A DNA stretch of 64,000 nt from positions 627,769 to 691,768 of the forward strand of contig MU001504.1 in the NCBI GenBank assembly GCA_010093485.1, written 5' to 3'. The notes under the pieces are model-generated. The model did not search any database and was not told where the DNA came from. It saw nothing but the letters and a program-made list of their open reading frames with translations. This stretch comes from Karstenula rhodostoma CBS 690.94 (lineage: Eukaryota; Ascomycota; Dothideomycetes; Pleosporales; Didymosphaeriaceae). Shown piece after piece: positions 21,884 through 33,767 of this stretch; within the stretch, counting starts at the first letter, position 1; the number at the start of each line of letters is the position of its first letter. The translations under genes and the position numbers were made by a program.

Positions 21884-23746
21884 TATGGGGACTTGGGGTC
21901 CTGGAAGGCAGAACCCAAGGCGAATTCGGCGTTGAGACGGAAGCGGCGATAGACGTAGGATCCCGCGTCAACCAGATCCACCTCGGCTGAGGAACGGGAC
22001 CGAAGTAACGTGACTGACTGGCGCGTCCGCTGCTCAGGGAGCCATAACGCAGCCTGGCAGCCTGGAGCAGAGACAAGACGGAATGCGCGAGAGGTCAGGA
22101 AAGCGCAAATGATGGTTGCTCGCGACGCGTCGGGGAAGGACACAGCGACACGAGTGGCGACAAGGCGACAAGGCGAGAGCAGCAGCTGCAAGCGCACACG
22201 AGGAGAGAGATGGTGATGATGAAGTGTCGCAATGCGGGATTCGCCTCGCACAGGGATAGTAGAACAGCCGCAGAGGCTAATGGGCAGTGCTAGTCCTTCA
22301 CGGGACGGAAAGCCCCACGGTCGTTCGAGGGGGAGGTCGAGAGATGAAGGGTGCGGGCCGGCAGGGGAGCTTTGATGCTGAAACGTAGGCGGGAAGGGTG
22401 CGATGTGGCTGCGATTGAAGGCCAGCCGCAGCAGCGAAAGCAGCAGCAGCAGCAGCGAAAGCGAAAGACTCTAGGCACCGGTCAAGGCTGACTCCCGAAA
22501 AGACGGTGCCAAGACGGTGCGAGGGGCGCGAGGTGTGAGCGGCAAACGGCAGCGTTACCTGTGCAGCCCGAGTGCGCCAGCGGGGATAGCACTGAGCAGC
22601 AGGTACAGCTTGGTTCGAGGTCGAGCGCGATGACGAGACGGAAGCTAACTGGCAATCCGAGGCAGATTTACAGAGAGATGCGACAAGGACAAGACACAGC
22701 CTCACGCTCTGTGAAGCTCTGGGGGGAGGGCGCGTGCGCGGGCGTGCGTGTGGCTATGCAGGTGCTGGTGCTCCCCGCCGGCGACGACCAACTTCTTCTA
22801 CTAAATGTGCTGTCCTCACTCCCCACTCCTCACCCCTCTCTGGCCTGTCTACGCCTTCCGGGCCACTCGCTGCAGCTGGACGCGGTGGACTCGGGGGGAG
22901 CATCACATCAGCGCGCTCGCTCGCCGCAAGCCGTTGTCCGGGCGCTTAAATGGGCTGGCGAGCGTGCTATATCAGGACCTGGAGGCCAAGCATCGGGTCG
23001 CTGGCACTGCACATGTGAGGAGCTAGACTGCCGGCACCGCAGCGACATGGAACATGGAACATGTACCTCGAAGCTTTCTGTGTCTGGCGTGTGTCGGCGG
23101 GCCCTGACATGCACTCCGTAACAGCAGCTGTTGTTATATGTGGACGGATATTAACAGCTTGCGCTTCCGGGACGGATGAGTGGTGCCTCCGAAACGACAC
23201 CTGCTGAGGAATCAGACCAAGACAATTCCGCAGGCGAGGGGCCTCAAGAGCTGACCACTGCCGGGACCTTCCCAGGTTGGTTGAGGAACCCGTGACAAAG
23301 ATCGACTGCGTGCTTGTGCGCCCATTGCGGTCGCTTGTTCATCCCCTGGTGATTCGGCTTATCGATGCCACTGTCGCCAACGAGTCCACGTCTCTGCCCC
23401 CCCCCACCGACCAGATCCGACGCTTGCGAGTCAATATTGTTCCTCTAGAAATTTCTTGTCCGGCGCTGCTTTGTGTACTAGAACGTACGGTACATGACAG
23501 GATACATGACACAAGCCCCCCCGTGGAATCCTTTGTCGAATAGCTCCCATCGCAGCCACATCATTCCACAAAGTCAAAGAAATCCGCTCCATCTGGTGGC
23601 CATGGCGGAAACTATCACAACCTTTGTCCTGTCTTCCGATAGATAAAGAGTGCTTGATGTGCATCCACTGTCTAGCTCACTCACATAGTACGTCCACTCT
23701 ATTACACCAGCTGTAACAGATTCACCCCTCCGTATCCAGCACCATT
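21884..23746. other. Long upstream region, no supported gene
   Basis: About 1.9 kb. The left half is purine-rich with short CAG runs (near 22439-22455) and is a likely long 5' leader and promoter for the leftward zinc-finger gene. The many overlapping frames on both strands lack codon structure. Confidence 0.5.
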
Positions 23747-24850
23747 ATGGAACATACAAAAGCCGAATACTTGCACCATGTCTTTGGTGGTGTCACAGAT
23801 CAACTCCAAAAATTTAGAATATTGTACGACAACCTCGAAGATGCACGCCTTTCTGGAAGCGTGAAGCTCGCACTTCCATACGAGGCGCCCAATCACCCCC
23901 CTCTGCCTTCCGTAGAAGAAATAAAAAAAGCATGGGAAACTGACAGCCTTACACGACCAGCAGGGCAGTTTGCTGTTTGTAGGATAGGTCCATTGGTTGT
24001 GAAATTTGGGCCAGACATCAGAATCTTGCAGGTATGTCGGTATACTCATAAGGAGCTGGCAAGCGTTGACTAGCAGTTACAGGAAGCAGAAAACCTCCTC
24101 TATCTCGAAAAGCACTCCGAGGTTCGAGCGCCGAAGTTGTATGCCGCGTATAAAGACAACTATCCTCACGACGAAGAAGGGTTGATTTTACTAAACTTCA
24201 TGGTCATGGAGTTTATAGATGGCACAACTATGACTGACGAGAAGTTCGAGGCCATGGAGGAACGGGATCAGCAGATCATCTTCCAAAGACTGGTCGAGCA
24301 ACTGCAACTTCTTCGGTCCGTTAAACCTGAAGGCCGCGCATACTATGGTAGAGTCAACTATCAGGGCTGGAGTCGCTTAACAACATTCCTCAAATCGCTG
24401 AAACCAGGCTTTCAAGGACCGTATGACACCTATGAGGATTTCATTTCGGCATTTTTCGCCTCAACCGAACTTCGCATTGCGATACGGTGCATGGAGCCCA
24501 ATTATTTCAAGGGCGAGATCAAATACCTCAATGATTTCAAACGCGTTCTGTGGCCCAGCAAACATCGTGAACCCGTCTTCACACACTTTGACATCAAGTG
24601 GACGAACATCATTGTGAGGCCTATCAAGACGTCTGCGGATGGGGAACCCGATGATTGGGAAATGACTTTAATTGATTGGGACCACGCCGGATGGGCGCCT
24701 GCTTACATGCAGAAGGTATCCCTCTTTCAGCGGTTGGATGTGCCCCAAGAACTACGCGAACAAGAGATTTTCTGTGGGTATCACAGGGACCAATACAAGG
24801 AAGAGACAGACGTCTTGATGTACGATGCATTCACACTTGGTCTGTTGTGA
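23747..24850 (+). CDS. Aminoglycoside-phosphotransferase-fold kinase-like protein
   Basis: Two exons, 23747-24031 and 24083-24850, with a 51-bp intron (GTATGT...TTACAG), give 350 residues. The sequence has the phosphotransferase (APH, PF01636-type) catalytic signature: HFDIKWTN with His263, Asp265 and Asn270, then LIDWDHAGW with Asp293 and Asp295 as the metal-binding pair. The N-lobe includes a VVKFG strand with a Lys, and an ENLLYLEKHS helix. In filamentous fungi this family is large and mostly of unknown substrate; a small-molecule kinase is the plain reading. It is isolated between non-coding stretches, and I see no truncation. Confidence 0.85.
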
Positions 24851-26448
24851 GCAGCCCTCGAACCGCCGGCAGAGGAGCGCTTCGTCCGGATGCCATGTCT
24901 GGACTTTTATGTATTTAGGTTATGTTGAAATCTCAGTAGAGAAATTAGTACTTGCACGTGTCTAATCGTGTAAGAAGAAATAAGAGAGCAGGAACCACAA
25001 AAATAGACCAGGAATCCGTGTAGCTTCGCTGAGCCGGTTGGGTACTTAGAGCTTTTGTCAACAAACCCTCCATCCATTGACCTCTACAGCTCCTAGTGCT
25101 GAGGATGGCTGGATCTGAGACCCAGCCAAGCTCTTGGACGGTGATTTCAGCCGAGGGGGCTGACTCTGTAGTTCTCATGGTGTATCTTTGGGCTCCTTGA
25201 TCATTGAGGGAATATAACGAGCAAGCAAATTTTTATGGTTTCAATTGATCGCAGATTTGAATGTATAGCCCTTTGTTGTCTGGTTTGTTGAAGCTGGTCA
25301 ACACCATGTGCTTGTGTCGAAGGATGTTGATGCTAAGTCTTACAGAAACCATGTCTAGAGTGATACCAAAATGTGAGTACGGAGGTCTGTTGGTGGTGAG
25401 GATAGTAACGTAGGCAAAGCAGGTGAAAGCCAGTGGATTACTAGCTGGCTTAAGAGCGAGAATTCGCGTTATGTCGTTCTTCGTGCCGAGACTGACAGAA
25501 AGTGTTGTGAGGCCTACGAGGAGTGATTTACGGAAAGTGTCTTGTCTATCAATGTCGCGAACAGCCCCCAAAACAATCCTTACTAGAGCAAACCCCACAA
25601 GCAATATTGGGACGGGAAACTCAGAAGTGTCATGTTGTGGAGGCTGCACGCTCTATTAGAGACGAGTCGGTATTCGAGGGAACCCAAAGTCGTACTGGAA
25701 GCGCGATGTTTGAGGATGGGACAGAGCACACCATTCATTGAAAGCTCCATACAAATGCGAGGTGTATAGAATGTCGAGATGACGTAGTGTAGGTATGCCG
25801 TGGTCCTGAATCAGTCTCGAGTTGACGCGAATTGTCGTCTCGCGGTGAGAGTTCGACAACGTCGGCAGGGCATGGGAAACCGGCCAACAGACCGACCAAC
25901 ATTCGATGCAATCAAGTGCACGCAAAGCAACAAAGGAGCATCCGGGCTGCGTGTTGGCCGACACGGAAGATATTAGGCGGGGTGCACGTGGTGGGGCAGG
26001 TGCATTGGCCAGGCGGGGGCCGAACGCGAATGCTTCGGGCAGATGGAAGACTAGCACGGCAACGAACCACACTCCACCTTAAGGTAAGGTAAGCCAGCGA
26101 ACTAGTCGCCATGGACAATTATCGAAGCTGTTATTGCACCCTCTCGCCCTCCTTGTTCTCGGCCTCCGCTCGGCAGTCAGTTCCTGTAGCACTCCACGTC
26201 GTCAACAGTGCAGTCCAAGCGTCACACAGTAGAACGTCCACACGTCACAGCTTTTCAGGTGACAACGTCGACCATTCCTCCACCACCGCCCTCTTCTTAG
26301 ACAAGACTGACTGGGCTGACCGCTGGGAATATTGTTGAGAACTTGATGACAGCTCCTTTCATCCGCCAACTGCGAAGTCCGAGAGAGCCTCAACAGCATC
26401 CACCGCCCGTCTAATAAACTCGCGCAGCTACGGTGCACCGCATTCCCC
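24851..26448. other. Long non-coding stretch, weak minus-strand frames
   Basis: Two adjacent minus-strand frames, 25656-26072 and 25233-25649, might be exons of one gene, but neither has a convincing ATG or family match and the join is unclear. The 25233-25649 frame only starts at GTG. I do not call a gene. Confidence 0.4.
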
Positions 26449-27621
26449 ATGGCTGGTTCAGTCGCACCACCGCCCAACGCGAGGGAGCTTCTCCCACCAC
26501 TGCTCGCCTGCCTTGCCACTGCAAACGCATCACGGCAACCGCCCCCGGCTCTCCTTCCTCTACTCTCGCCAATCCTCCGCCAGCGCGTCCAGCTGCTCGC
26601 TTCAAAAGACTGGTTATCTCTGCTGTGTTGGGACAAGGAGATCGCGTCCCGGCTACCAGAAGTCGTCGGAAACCTGCATGTCGAGCCACACCCCGCCTCC
26701 GGCGAGATTGAAGTGGAGGACCCCGATCAGATTCTGTATCGCCGCTCTGATGCAGAGACTCTGCACGCAAAGCTGGTGCTAGGAGAATATGGCATCGTGC
26801 CCACTTATCTGTGGTGTACAGGTGGAGAACAAGGCGATCGCTGGGAACTCTCCGACTTGAGGGGCATTCAGGACATGGATGATGGCACAGAGTGGTTCCC
26901 GAGCATGAGTGAGGCGGCCGATGCTGGATTCCGCAGGAAGTCCTCCAACACGAACGATACTACAGCCCATACTACGGTCCATCTACAGCCGGGGCCCGAA
27001 CCACAGCAAGAGAATGACGAAGACGACGGCTCATACTGGGCTGCGTATGATCAGACCCCAGGTCGCACCCCGCACAAGCAGTCTCCTGCACCACCATCGA
27101 ACCCTCGCGTACAGGTTGGGCCCACCCAGACGGAGCTCGAGTACTTTGCCCGCTATGCATCGGAGGTGCAGCCGGCAATGGACCCTCACGACCCAGACGA
27201 GGAGGCTGCTGGCCCAGGTGAATCAACACTCGATGGAAACTCTTTTGGATTTGCCCAGCAAAACAGTTCCGCACCTGCTAGGCGGCTGTCAGATACTGCA
27301 AATGGCGTAGATCAGACCAGCGGCGATCGCCGAGACTCGCCATACGACAAGCCCGAGCACATTGAATCAATCGGAGATAACCGATATCAAGATCTCAACC
27401 ACCCACGACCAGCTTCCTCAGCTTCATCGACATCAGTGGAAAGGTTGGAGCGCGAAGCGCAAAACCACAGCCAAGCCGAGCTTGCTATCAAGCAGCACAT
27501 CAGCACAGACATGAAGAGCTTGTTTCGTTTGGCGAGGGCATCAGGCATAGAGAGGGAAGAGTTCGAACGCATTATCAGACGCGAACTGGAGGTTTTACCC
27601 CTGCTGGAGCAAGATAATTAG
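26449..27621 (+). CDS. Conserved fungal hypothetical protein
   Basis: One exon, 390 residues, ATG at 26449 in a CCCCATGG context. The first 90 residues are helical and Leu-rich (ELLPPLLACLATA, LLSPILRQRVQ). A segment near 90-135 has a Trp/Tyr-containing motif (YGIVPTYLWC). The middle is acidic, Gln/Pro-rich and likely disordered. The C-terminus (about 350-388) is a compact charged helix pair containing FRLARASGIEREEFERIIRREL. There is no signal peptide, membrane span or catalytic motif. The pattern of ordered ends around a disordered centre suggests an adaptor or complex subunit, but I do not recognise the family. Confidence 0.75.
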   Translation: MAGSVAPPPNARELLPPLLACLATANASRQPPPALLPLLSPILRQRVQLLASKDWLSLLCWDKEIASRLPEVVGNLHVEPHPASGEIEVEDPDQILYRRSDAETLHAKLVLGEYGIVPTYLWCTGGEQGDRWELSDLRGIQDMDDGTEWFPSMSEAADAGFRRKSSNTNDTTAHTTVHLQPGPEPQQENDEDDGSYWAAYDQTPGRTPHKQSPAPPSNPRVQVGPTQTELEYFARYASEVQPAMDPHDPDEEAAGPGESTLDGNSFGFAQQNSSAPARRLSDTANGVDQTSGDRRDSPYDKPEHIESIGDNRYQDLNHPRPASSASSTSVERLEREAQNHSQAELAIKQHISTDMKSLFRLARASGIEREEFERIIRRELEVLPLLEQDN

Positions 27622-28087
27622 AATATACCCAGAGGATTGAGAAAGATGGCCGCTGGTCTATGAAGGGGTGGCGGGTTATGACGGGAAATTGTTCGATTGG
27701 ACTCATGAATTGACGCGCGCATGTTGAGGCCTGTTTGCATTCCCAAACTAGCGTTTTCTCCGTCTGCATCCACGGCGGCGTTTTTATTTTTGCGCATCAA
27801 CATGTACCACATGTCGGTAGCACGCACCTAGTAGCAGTATTGTGACTAGCAGTCATGACACGAAATTCATATAGCACACGTCATGTAGATCAATGGTATC
27901 CATGCAATGCTCACTGTCCAAGGCACTCAGTCATATGTCCCACCCCGGCTTTCTGGTACCGACTCCTTTCCTTCTTCAAACACTCTGGACATCGACCGGA
28001 CTTGGTGTCGTCCCAAAGGTGTACCATCACGAATTGCCGACCGACTGTGCAATCCGTACTCAACAAACTGCCTATCCTTCAACAGCC
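27622..28087. other. Intergenic between convergent genes
   Basis: 3' flanks of the rightward unknown gene and the leftward SPC2 gene. No feature is supported. Confidence 0.5.
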
Positions 28088-28880
28088 TCACGCTTTCCTT
28101 CTCCGGCCGCTGCCAGCAGACACATTCGCTCCGCTAGCCTTCAACTGCTGCAGAATGTCGATCGCACTCTGGTTACCCGAAGCATTCACCACGTTCTCAG
28201 CCCCACTCCCTCGGCCAATTTCCTCGACGACGTTGTTGGGATCCGCGGCGCCTACCACAGGCACCTCCGAGGCAAGCCACTGCTGGAACGGCTTCGCGAT
28301 GAAGTAGCCATCTGAGGTGAACCACCGGGTGAAGGGAGCGCGGATGTGGATCTTTTGAGGGTGGCTCGAGCCAGCGGGGGAGAAAGTGACATCGACTTCG
28401 TAGATGGGAATGTGCTTCTTGGTAGAAGAAGCTATCCTGACCTAGGCTCATCCATCAGCACAGAGCCCCAAGACAGCGCAGGAAGCATAGAGCGCGCTTA
28501 CCTTGCCTGTTTTGCCCTCACCCTCGTACACCGTGCCCGCCTCCACGAACCATAGCCAGTAGCTGAACGCTGTGTTCAGGATGAAGTACGCGACGACTGC
28601 GGGCAGGGTGTACGGCTTTGACGCCTCCCAGCCGAACTTCCAGTCGTAATAGAAGAGTGCTCCAGCGATAATGACGGCGGAGTAGCCGATGACTAACCGG
28701 ACGTCGGTCTGCTTGTGGATTTGCTTGAATTTGAGGGAATGGAGGTAGTTTGGGAGCGCGTCGTCGGTGGTGTTTTTGAGGTCTGGTAGCCATTAGCATG
28801 GCGGAATAGAGGTGGTGCTGGCGGCGGATTAGTTACGCACCCGACAGCGAATGTACTGCGATTTTAGTTGTCGCCGACAT
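28088..28880 (-). CDS. SPC2: Signal peptidase complex subunit 2
   Basis: Three exons: 28880-28841, 28782-28502 and 28441-28088, with introns of 58 bp (GTGCGT...CCAG) and 60 bp (GTAAGC...CTAG). The product is 224 residues, right for SPC2 (SPC25). The family signature is visible: an N-terminal cytosolic part with LKNTTDDALPNYL and a KFKQIHKQTDVRLVIGY entry, two closely spaced membrane segments (AVIIAGALFYYDW and PAVVAYFILNTAFSYWLWF), and then a cytosolic domain with YEVDVTFSP and PFTRWFTSDGYF. SPC2 is a non-catalytic ER subunit that supports signal-peptide cleavage and contacts the translocon. The gene ends at a TGA after a basic RRRKA tail. It is head-to-head with EMC3, 240 bp apart. Confidence 0.92.
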
Positions 28881-29120
28881 GGTGGGCTATGCAGTATGTA
28901 TTTCTCAAGCTAGAGTGCCGATTGGAAGCGTGGTGGTGGAATCGCGAGCTCACGCCGGTCGGAGCGTGGTTGCTGCTGAGGGTAAGGTGTTCACAAAGAA
29001 GGCACGGGCGGACCCTGTCATTTCAAATCCGCCGATGAGGCTCCGCTTGGAGCTTTCCATCATCCCCACACTGACCTTCCACGACACCACGTCCCCTCCA
29101 CCCAACCTATCTCCGCGAAG
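28881..29120. promoter_or_regulatory. Shared divergent promoter of SPC2 and EMC3
   Basis: The 240 bp between the two start codons must contain both promoters, because the genes diverge. No TATA box is evident. Both genes act in ER membrane protein biogenesis, so co-regulation is plausible but inferred. Confidence 0.5.
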
Positions 29121-30295
29121 ATGGGCCAGCCTCTGGTACAGACGATCCACCGGGATCCAGCCCTGTTGTGCGTAACACCTGTCGCGTCCACGGCACCGCA
29201 GCAATGCTAACATGTTCGCAGCTGGTGGATCCTGCTCCCCATTACTGTGGTCATGGTATGCAATCCCCTCTCACCTATCAGATCTATCACTCATAAGCTC
29301 TAGGTCCTGACGGGTGTTCTTCGCCACTACGCGATGATCCTCCTCCAGACCGCGCCCAAGAAGCAAGAGCTCCCCAAGATCCGGCAACAACGCGCCCTCG
29401 TCCGTGGCATCAACCTGCGTGCCAACGCCAACGTCCTGTCGCCCGCCTCCTTCCAGGCCCGTAAGGCCTACATGGTCTCTGCGTTCCAGGAAGGCAAGTT
29501 TTTGGCGGAGCCGGAGGCGAGGGGCAAGCCGAGACCGAACCCAATGAGCGACCCCGCGGCCATGGAGGGCATGATGGGCATGATGAAGGGGAATATGGCC
29601 ATGATGATTCCGCAGACACTGATCATGGGGTGGATCAATGCCTTCTTCTCAGGCTTCGTCATCAGTGAGTTGCGCACCTTCCTTTCCATCCCAAATCAAT
29701 TGGCGAAGTACGAATTGCGAATTGCGACATTAGGTTCCCTGCGCAGACAGACTCATTCCGCGGAGCAGATTGTCAAGCTCAGACCGAGACCTCAAGCCTC
29801 CGCCTGAGTCGTGCCTAAGTCTGATGCGCAGGGTTCACCCCTTCGTCGCCCCGGGTTCTCGCTATCTCTCGCTAACCGTTGCTGCCCAACAGTGAAACTA
29901 CCTTTTCCATTGACGCCACAATTCAAGTCGATGCTCCAGTCAGGTGTTGGCACCCGCGACCTGGATGTGAGATGGGTATCAAGTCTCTCCTGGTACTTCC
30001 TTACCTTGTTTGGGCTTCAGCCCGTCTATAACTTTATCCTTGGAAGCAACAACTGTAAGTGCACCCAGCTGTAGTCTGTGCACGATCAAGGGGTCGATAT
30101 GTGCTGACATAAATTGCAGCTGCAAACAATGTAACGCAGCAGATGGCCATGGCCAACCCCGGAGCGGGTCTGATGGGTCCCGAGCAGGACCCCGATAAGC
30201 TCTTTTTAAACGAGGCCGAGAACTTGGAGGTGCTCGAACACCGCTGGATTTTGGACGGGATAGAAGAGCGCTTGATTGCGAAGATGGCCGCCTAG
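29121..30295 (+). CDS. EMC3: ER membrane protein complex subunit 3
   Basis: Five exons: 29121-29167, 29222-29255, 29304-29664, 29893-30054 and 30120-30295. Introns are 54, 48, 228 and 65 bp, all GT...AG; the third is unusually long for this window. The joined product is 259 residues, typical of EMC3 (DUF106, an Oxa1/YidC-superfamily insertase). Visible features are the start IHRDPAL, the first membrane segment with ITVVMVLTGVLRHY, a Met-rich amphipathic loop (MEGMMGMMKGNMAMM), then PQTLIMGWINAFFSGFV and LSWYFLTLFGLQPVYNFIL. EMC inserts tail-anchored and multipass proteins into the ER membrane, and EMC3 lines the insertase groove. The gene diverges from SPC2. Confidence 0.93.
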
Positions 30296-32213
30296 AGCTT
30301 GCCACTTGCGGGCATGTCAAACGACCATAGTCACAGCCACCTGCGGCGGTGGAAGGACAGAGGGCGCAGTCCACGTCTTGAGAGGACGCACTTGGCTATC
30401 ACGCCGTGCTGCAACTTGCACACGTTAGTGCATGATCGCTCAGTCAGCCAGATAACCATCAGTATTTTGACATTTGCAATGACATTGACCCAACGCTGTG
30501 GTAGCTTGGATGTGGGATGAGATGATGACGGGCGCATTTCGGGCCGTGGATCTGCGCCGTGCCGTGCCAAGCTATGAATCACGACACATTTGGGCTGCCG
30601 TACGATGGCAACATTGCTCACCTTCCATCTTAATTCTCGCAGAGCCGCCGGATAAAGCGGCCAACCCCAAACACCAAGCACAGGACGGCAGCATCCATTC
30701 AAGCGCCGATGCAGGGGGTTTGCAGCGCCTCCACTCGAATTGGAACCGTCCTCACACCTCCCCCGCCATCGGGACGGTCCCCTTTTGGTCTACTCAGCGG
30801 GAACCGCCGCCCCCAATGCCACCTGATGGTGCCGGTGGCCACTTGTTTTGCGCCCCAAAAGCTCTGGCCTCTGCCAGCGATCGACTCGGACTCGCGTACG
30901 GTCGAAGGCTCCGTCAAGACCGAGACAGCTCACAGTTGCCTGCGAGCAAGTCCTGCGAGAATTGCATAGGCGTACTCGTAAACCTCCTCACTGTTTGGCT
31001 GGCTATGCTTCGTTGTCAAATCTACGCCCTCCTAACAACGTGCAACCTTTTAGTGCAGGCAAACGGTGCACCGCCCTGTCTTTCGGTGCCTAACCAGAGC
31101 ATCCTCGACCTTGGGCCCCGTTTCGGTTAACGCTCATATCGGCTGCCCAATCGAGTGACGGGCCGTGCCTTCTTTACCCCCTCTACGACCATGCTCCTGG
31201 GCGGCTGTCGCGTTCGTGTTCGCATCGGGATCGTCACTGCTCAATCATCATTCCTTTTCCGCGCACTGTCCGCTGTTCTCCACGATTGCAAGGGCTCCAT
31301 GCAGGAGCGGGAAGTCGAAAAGTTTAGCTCAGCTTATGCGTCGCCTCATCCCAGTGTCCTAACACGACGTCCACTCGCGGTGCCGTTGTCCTGCGCTTTT
31401 CAGGGCATCTGTCCGACCAATACCGACATATCTTCTTTCGAGGTCGGCGGTCTAGCATTCACTTACCGCCTCGAATTGGGTGGACCAACCGAACTCGCGG
31501 GCCATGCATACCATGCGCGGTCACTGACAGCGGCAGGGAACCATATGGGAATAACCGATCCTCATGCAAGCGAATTTCTTTTTTCTCGAGATTCGCCTAA
31601 AAACCCCCATCGTACGATACCGGGGGCCCAGAGCTTCGAGCCTACTCCTCTCTGAGCGGTGGCGCTCCATAAGGTGAGCCACCGGTGAATGCAACTTACC
31701 GCGCTAGCAAGGAGAGCCCCTGTCGCTTGCAGCTGGCCTGTAACCATCTGTCTGATTGGTTCAGTGGATGCGGCTCTGCGAGCATGTTGGCCATAAAGCA
31801 AGACTGAGCATGTGGGTGCTCGCGGTCGTATACACCACGAAAAAAAGTGGGCAGTGCAAATCTTAATGCTTGTACAATCTGTCTGCCTTCAGGATATACA
31901 TGTACTTCCACTGCTTCGCCCCCTTGTCCTCCCATCACTATTCCGAACTATTGTGACTTTCCCACCAAGGGGCTTGCCCTCGTCTTGACGGGAGGTTATA
32001 ACAGCCCACTTCATCCTTTGCTCTTAGCACGGAAACTAGACGATACTCAAGTAGGCTTTCAAAGGTTGCACCTTTTGTCCTACCAAGCTTACGTTCTACA
32101 AGACATATGCAGCATCACCAACACCGGCCATCAGTCGCTCAGAGAGCGGATCGATCTGATATCAGATACTCTTCGTATCTGGTCACTCGGCACACAGATC
32201 TTACTCGACCATC
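30296..32213. other. Long intergenic region, no supported gene
   Basis: About 1.9 kb upstream of the third zinc-finger gene. Frames of 120-210 codons occur on both strands but overlap one another and show no family signature. The length suits an extended promoter or 5' leader for a regulator. Confidence 0.5.
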
Positions 32214-33767
32214 ATGGCATACGTTATGGATGCATACAACCAGTATAGAGACCTGCCCCAGATCCCTTCGTTTCAACCGGACGACTCTCAGTCGGTAGCA
32301 TGGAGCGGTGCACAGTCAGTGACGTTCCAGCACGGCTTTGCAACGGCGGACGATGGCCATTGTTACCTCCAACGGGCCAGCAGCGACTATATACGCATGC
32401 AGACGATGCAACGTTTTCTAGGGGAGCCCTCACCACTCACTTCGGGGATGCTGCATGCGAACCTGAACCATGGCATCTACCATCAGCGCCAGACATTGAG
32501 CCTATACCCCCCACCGGACTATGCCCGAAAAGATTCTCCAGACAGGACCTCAGCCTCGGGCACCTCTAACTATGCGAGTGGAAACGAAACGCATTCGCCT
32601 CGTGCGCTTCCTCTGGCATACGATAGCCCTAGAGACTACATCCAGTCAAACTCACAGTACCCAGTGACGGATCCTATCAAGCAGGAGTCGTATCCTATTG
32701 AGCTCGCACATGGCGGTGGTAGTGTGACCATGCGCGATTTAGAGCTGTATAATCACCAAGCAGAGCCAGGAGCTACGGTCGAGGAAATCGATGATGCAGA
32801 GACAAAGATGGAACTTGACGGCACATACGAACCGGATCCGGACTTTAAGAGGGTCGACTCGGGGGTGGATATATGCAAAGAGTCGTCCGACCCCGCTGTC
32901 AGCCACTCTTTGAGAGATGCTGAGTTTGTACAGCCTATGGATCCGAGCGAAGGGGAATCTTCTGACGCCGACTATACGCCGCCATTAAAGAAACGGAGAC
33001 GATCTTCTGCTTCATCAAATGGCTCTGCGCGCCAAAGCCAGAGTGGTCGCCGCTCTAACAATGGACGCAAATCTTCTTCCACTGCAACAACCCTGACCAC
33101 GAGGGTAACCAAGAGGGGCGCGAGGGGACCACGCAAGGTGTTGAGAGATACCACTACGGTAGACTCGCAGCGACACTTCCCCTGCCCGCTCACCATGTAT
33201 GGCTGCCTGTCCACATTCTCGTCGAAGAACGAGTGGAAGCGGCACGTCAGCACACAACATATCAAGCTCGGCTTCTGGCGCTGCAACCTCTGCCCTACTA
33301 CTGTCGACCCTCACGACCCGCAATCAGTCTACCATAACGACTTCAACCGCAAAGACCTATTCACTCAGCACCTTCGCCGCATGCACGCCGCACCTGCCAA
33401 TCAGTCGCACCGCAGCCAGAAAGGATACCCGGTCAACGAGGACAATATCGCCGATCACCAGAAGCGATGCTTCCAGGTTCTTCGCGAGACTCCAGCTCAG
33501 TCTAGCTGCCTATATTGCGACAAAACTTTCACGGGCCCTAGCTCGTGGGAAAACAGGATGGAACATATTGGAAAGCACCTGGAACAGGACCGCAAGGTGG
33601 GCAGCGTGATCGGACATGTTGCTACTTGGAACATCAGCAAGGAGCTTGAGCGTTGGCTTCTGGACGAAGGCATTATTGCACTCGATAAGGTGGGCAATTG
33701 GAAGATTGGCGATGGTCGTCCGCGCAGGCTTGGGGAGAGCGACGATACATCTGATGAAGATGCTTGA
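32214..33767 (+). CDS. C2H2 zinc-finger regulator (single exon)
   Basis: One exon, 517 residues, ATG at 32214 in an ATCATGG context. Residues 1-255 are disordered and rich in Ser, Pro and acidic residues. A PPLKKRRRSS nuclear-localisation-like cluster lies near 257. Finger-type units follow near 322-352 (CPLTMYGCLSTF...EWKRHVSTQH), 355-392 (CNLCP...RKDLFTQHLRRMH) and 432-458 (CLYCDKTFTGPSSW...HIGKH). The C-terminus has a WLLDEGIIALDKVGNW segment and an acidic end. The order EWKRH then a long insertion then FTQHL matches the other two large C2H2 genes in the window. A transcription-regulator role is inferred; no introns are needed, unlike the others. Confidence 0.85.
   Translation: MAYVMDAYNQYRDLPQIPSFQPDDSQSVAWSGAQSVTFQHGFATADDGHCYLQRASSDYIRMQTMQRFLGEPSPLTSGMLHANLNHGIYHQRQTLSLYPPPDYARKDSPDRTSASGTSNYASGNETHSPRALPLAYDSPRDYIQSNSQYPVTDPIKQESYPIELAHGGGSVTMRDLELYNHQAEPGATVEEIDDAETKMELDGTYEPDPDFKRVDSGVDICKESSDPAVSHSLRDAEFVQPMDPSEGESSDADYTPPLKKRRRSSASSNGSARQSQSGRRSNNGRKSSSTATTLTTRVTKRGARGPRKVLRDTTTVDSQRHFPCPLTMYGCLSTFSSKNEWKRHVSTQHIKLGFWRCNLCPTTVDPHDPQSVYHNDFNRKDLFTQHLRRMHAAPANQSHRSQKGYPVNEDNIADHQKRCFQVLRETPAQSSCLYCDKTFTGPSSWENRMEHIGKHLEQDRKVGSVIGHVATWNISKELERWLLDEGIIALDKVGNWKIGDGRPRRLGESDDTSDEDA

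Noticed and set aside
25233..26072. Two adjacent minus-strand frames as a possible two-exon gene
   Set aside because: The downstream frame lacks an ATG, no clear splice pair joins them and no motif is recognised.
30498..31655. Plus-strand frames of 160-210 codons before the third zinc-finger gene
   Set aside because: Overlapping frames without family features; better read as a long upstream region.
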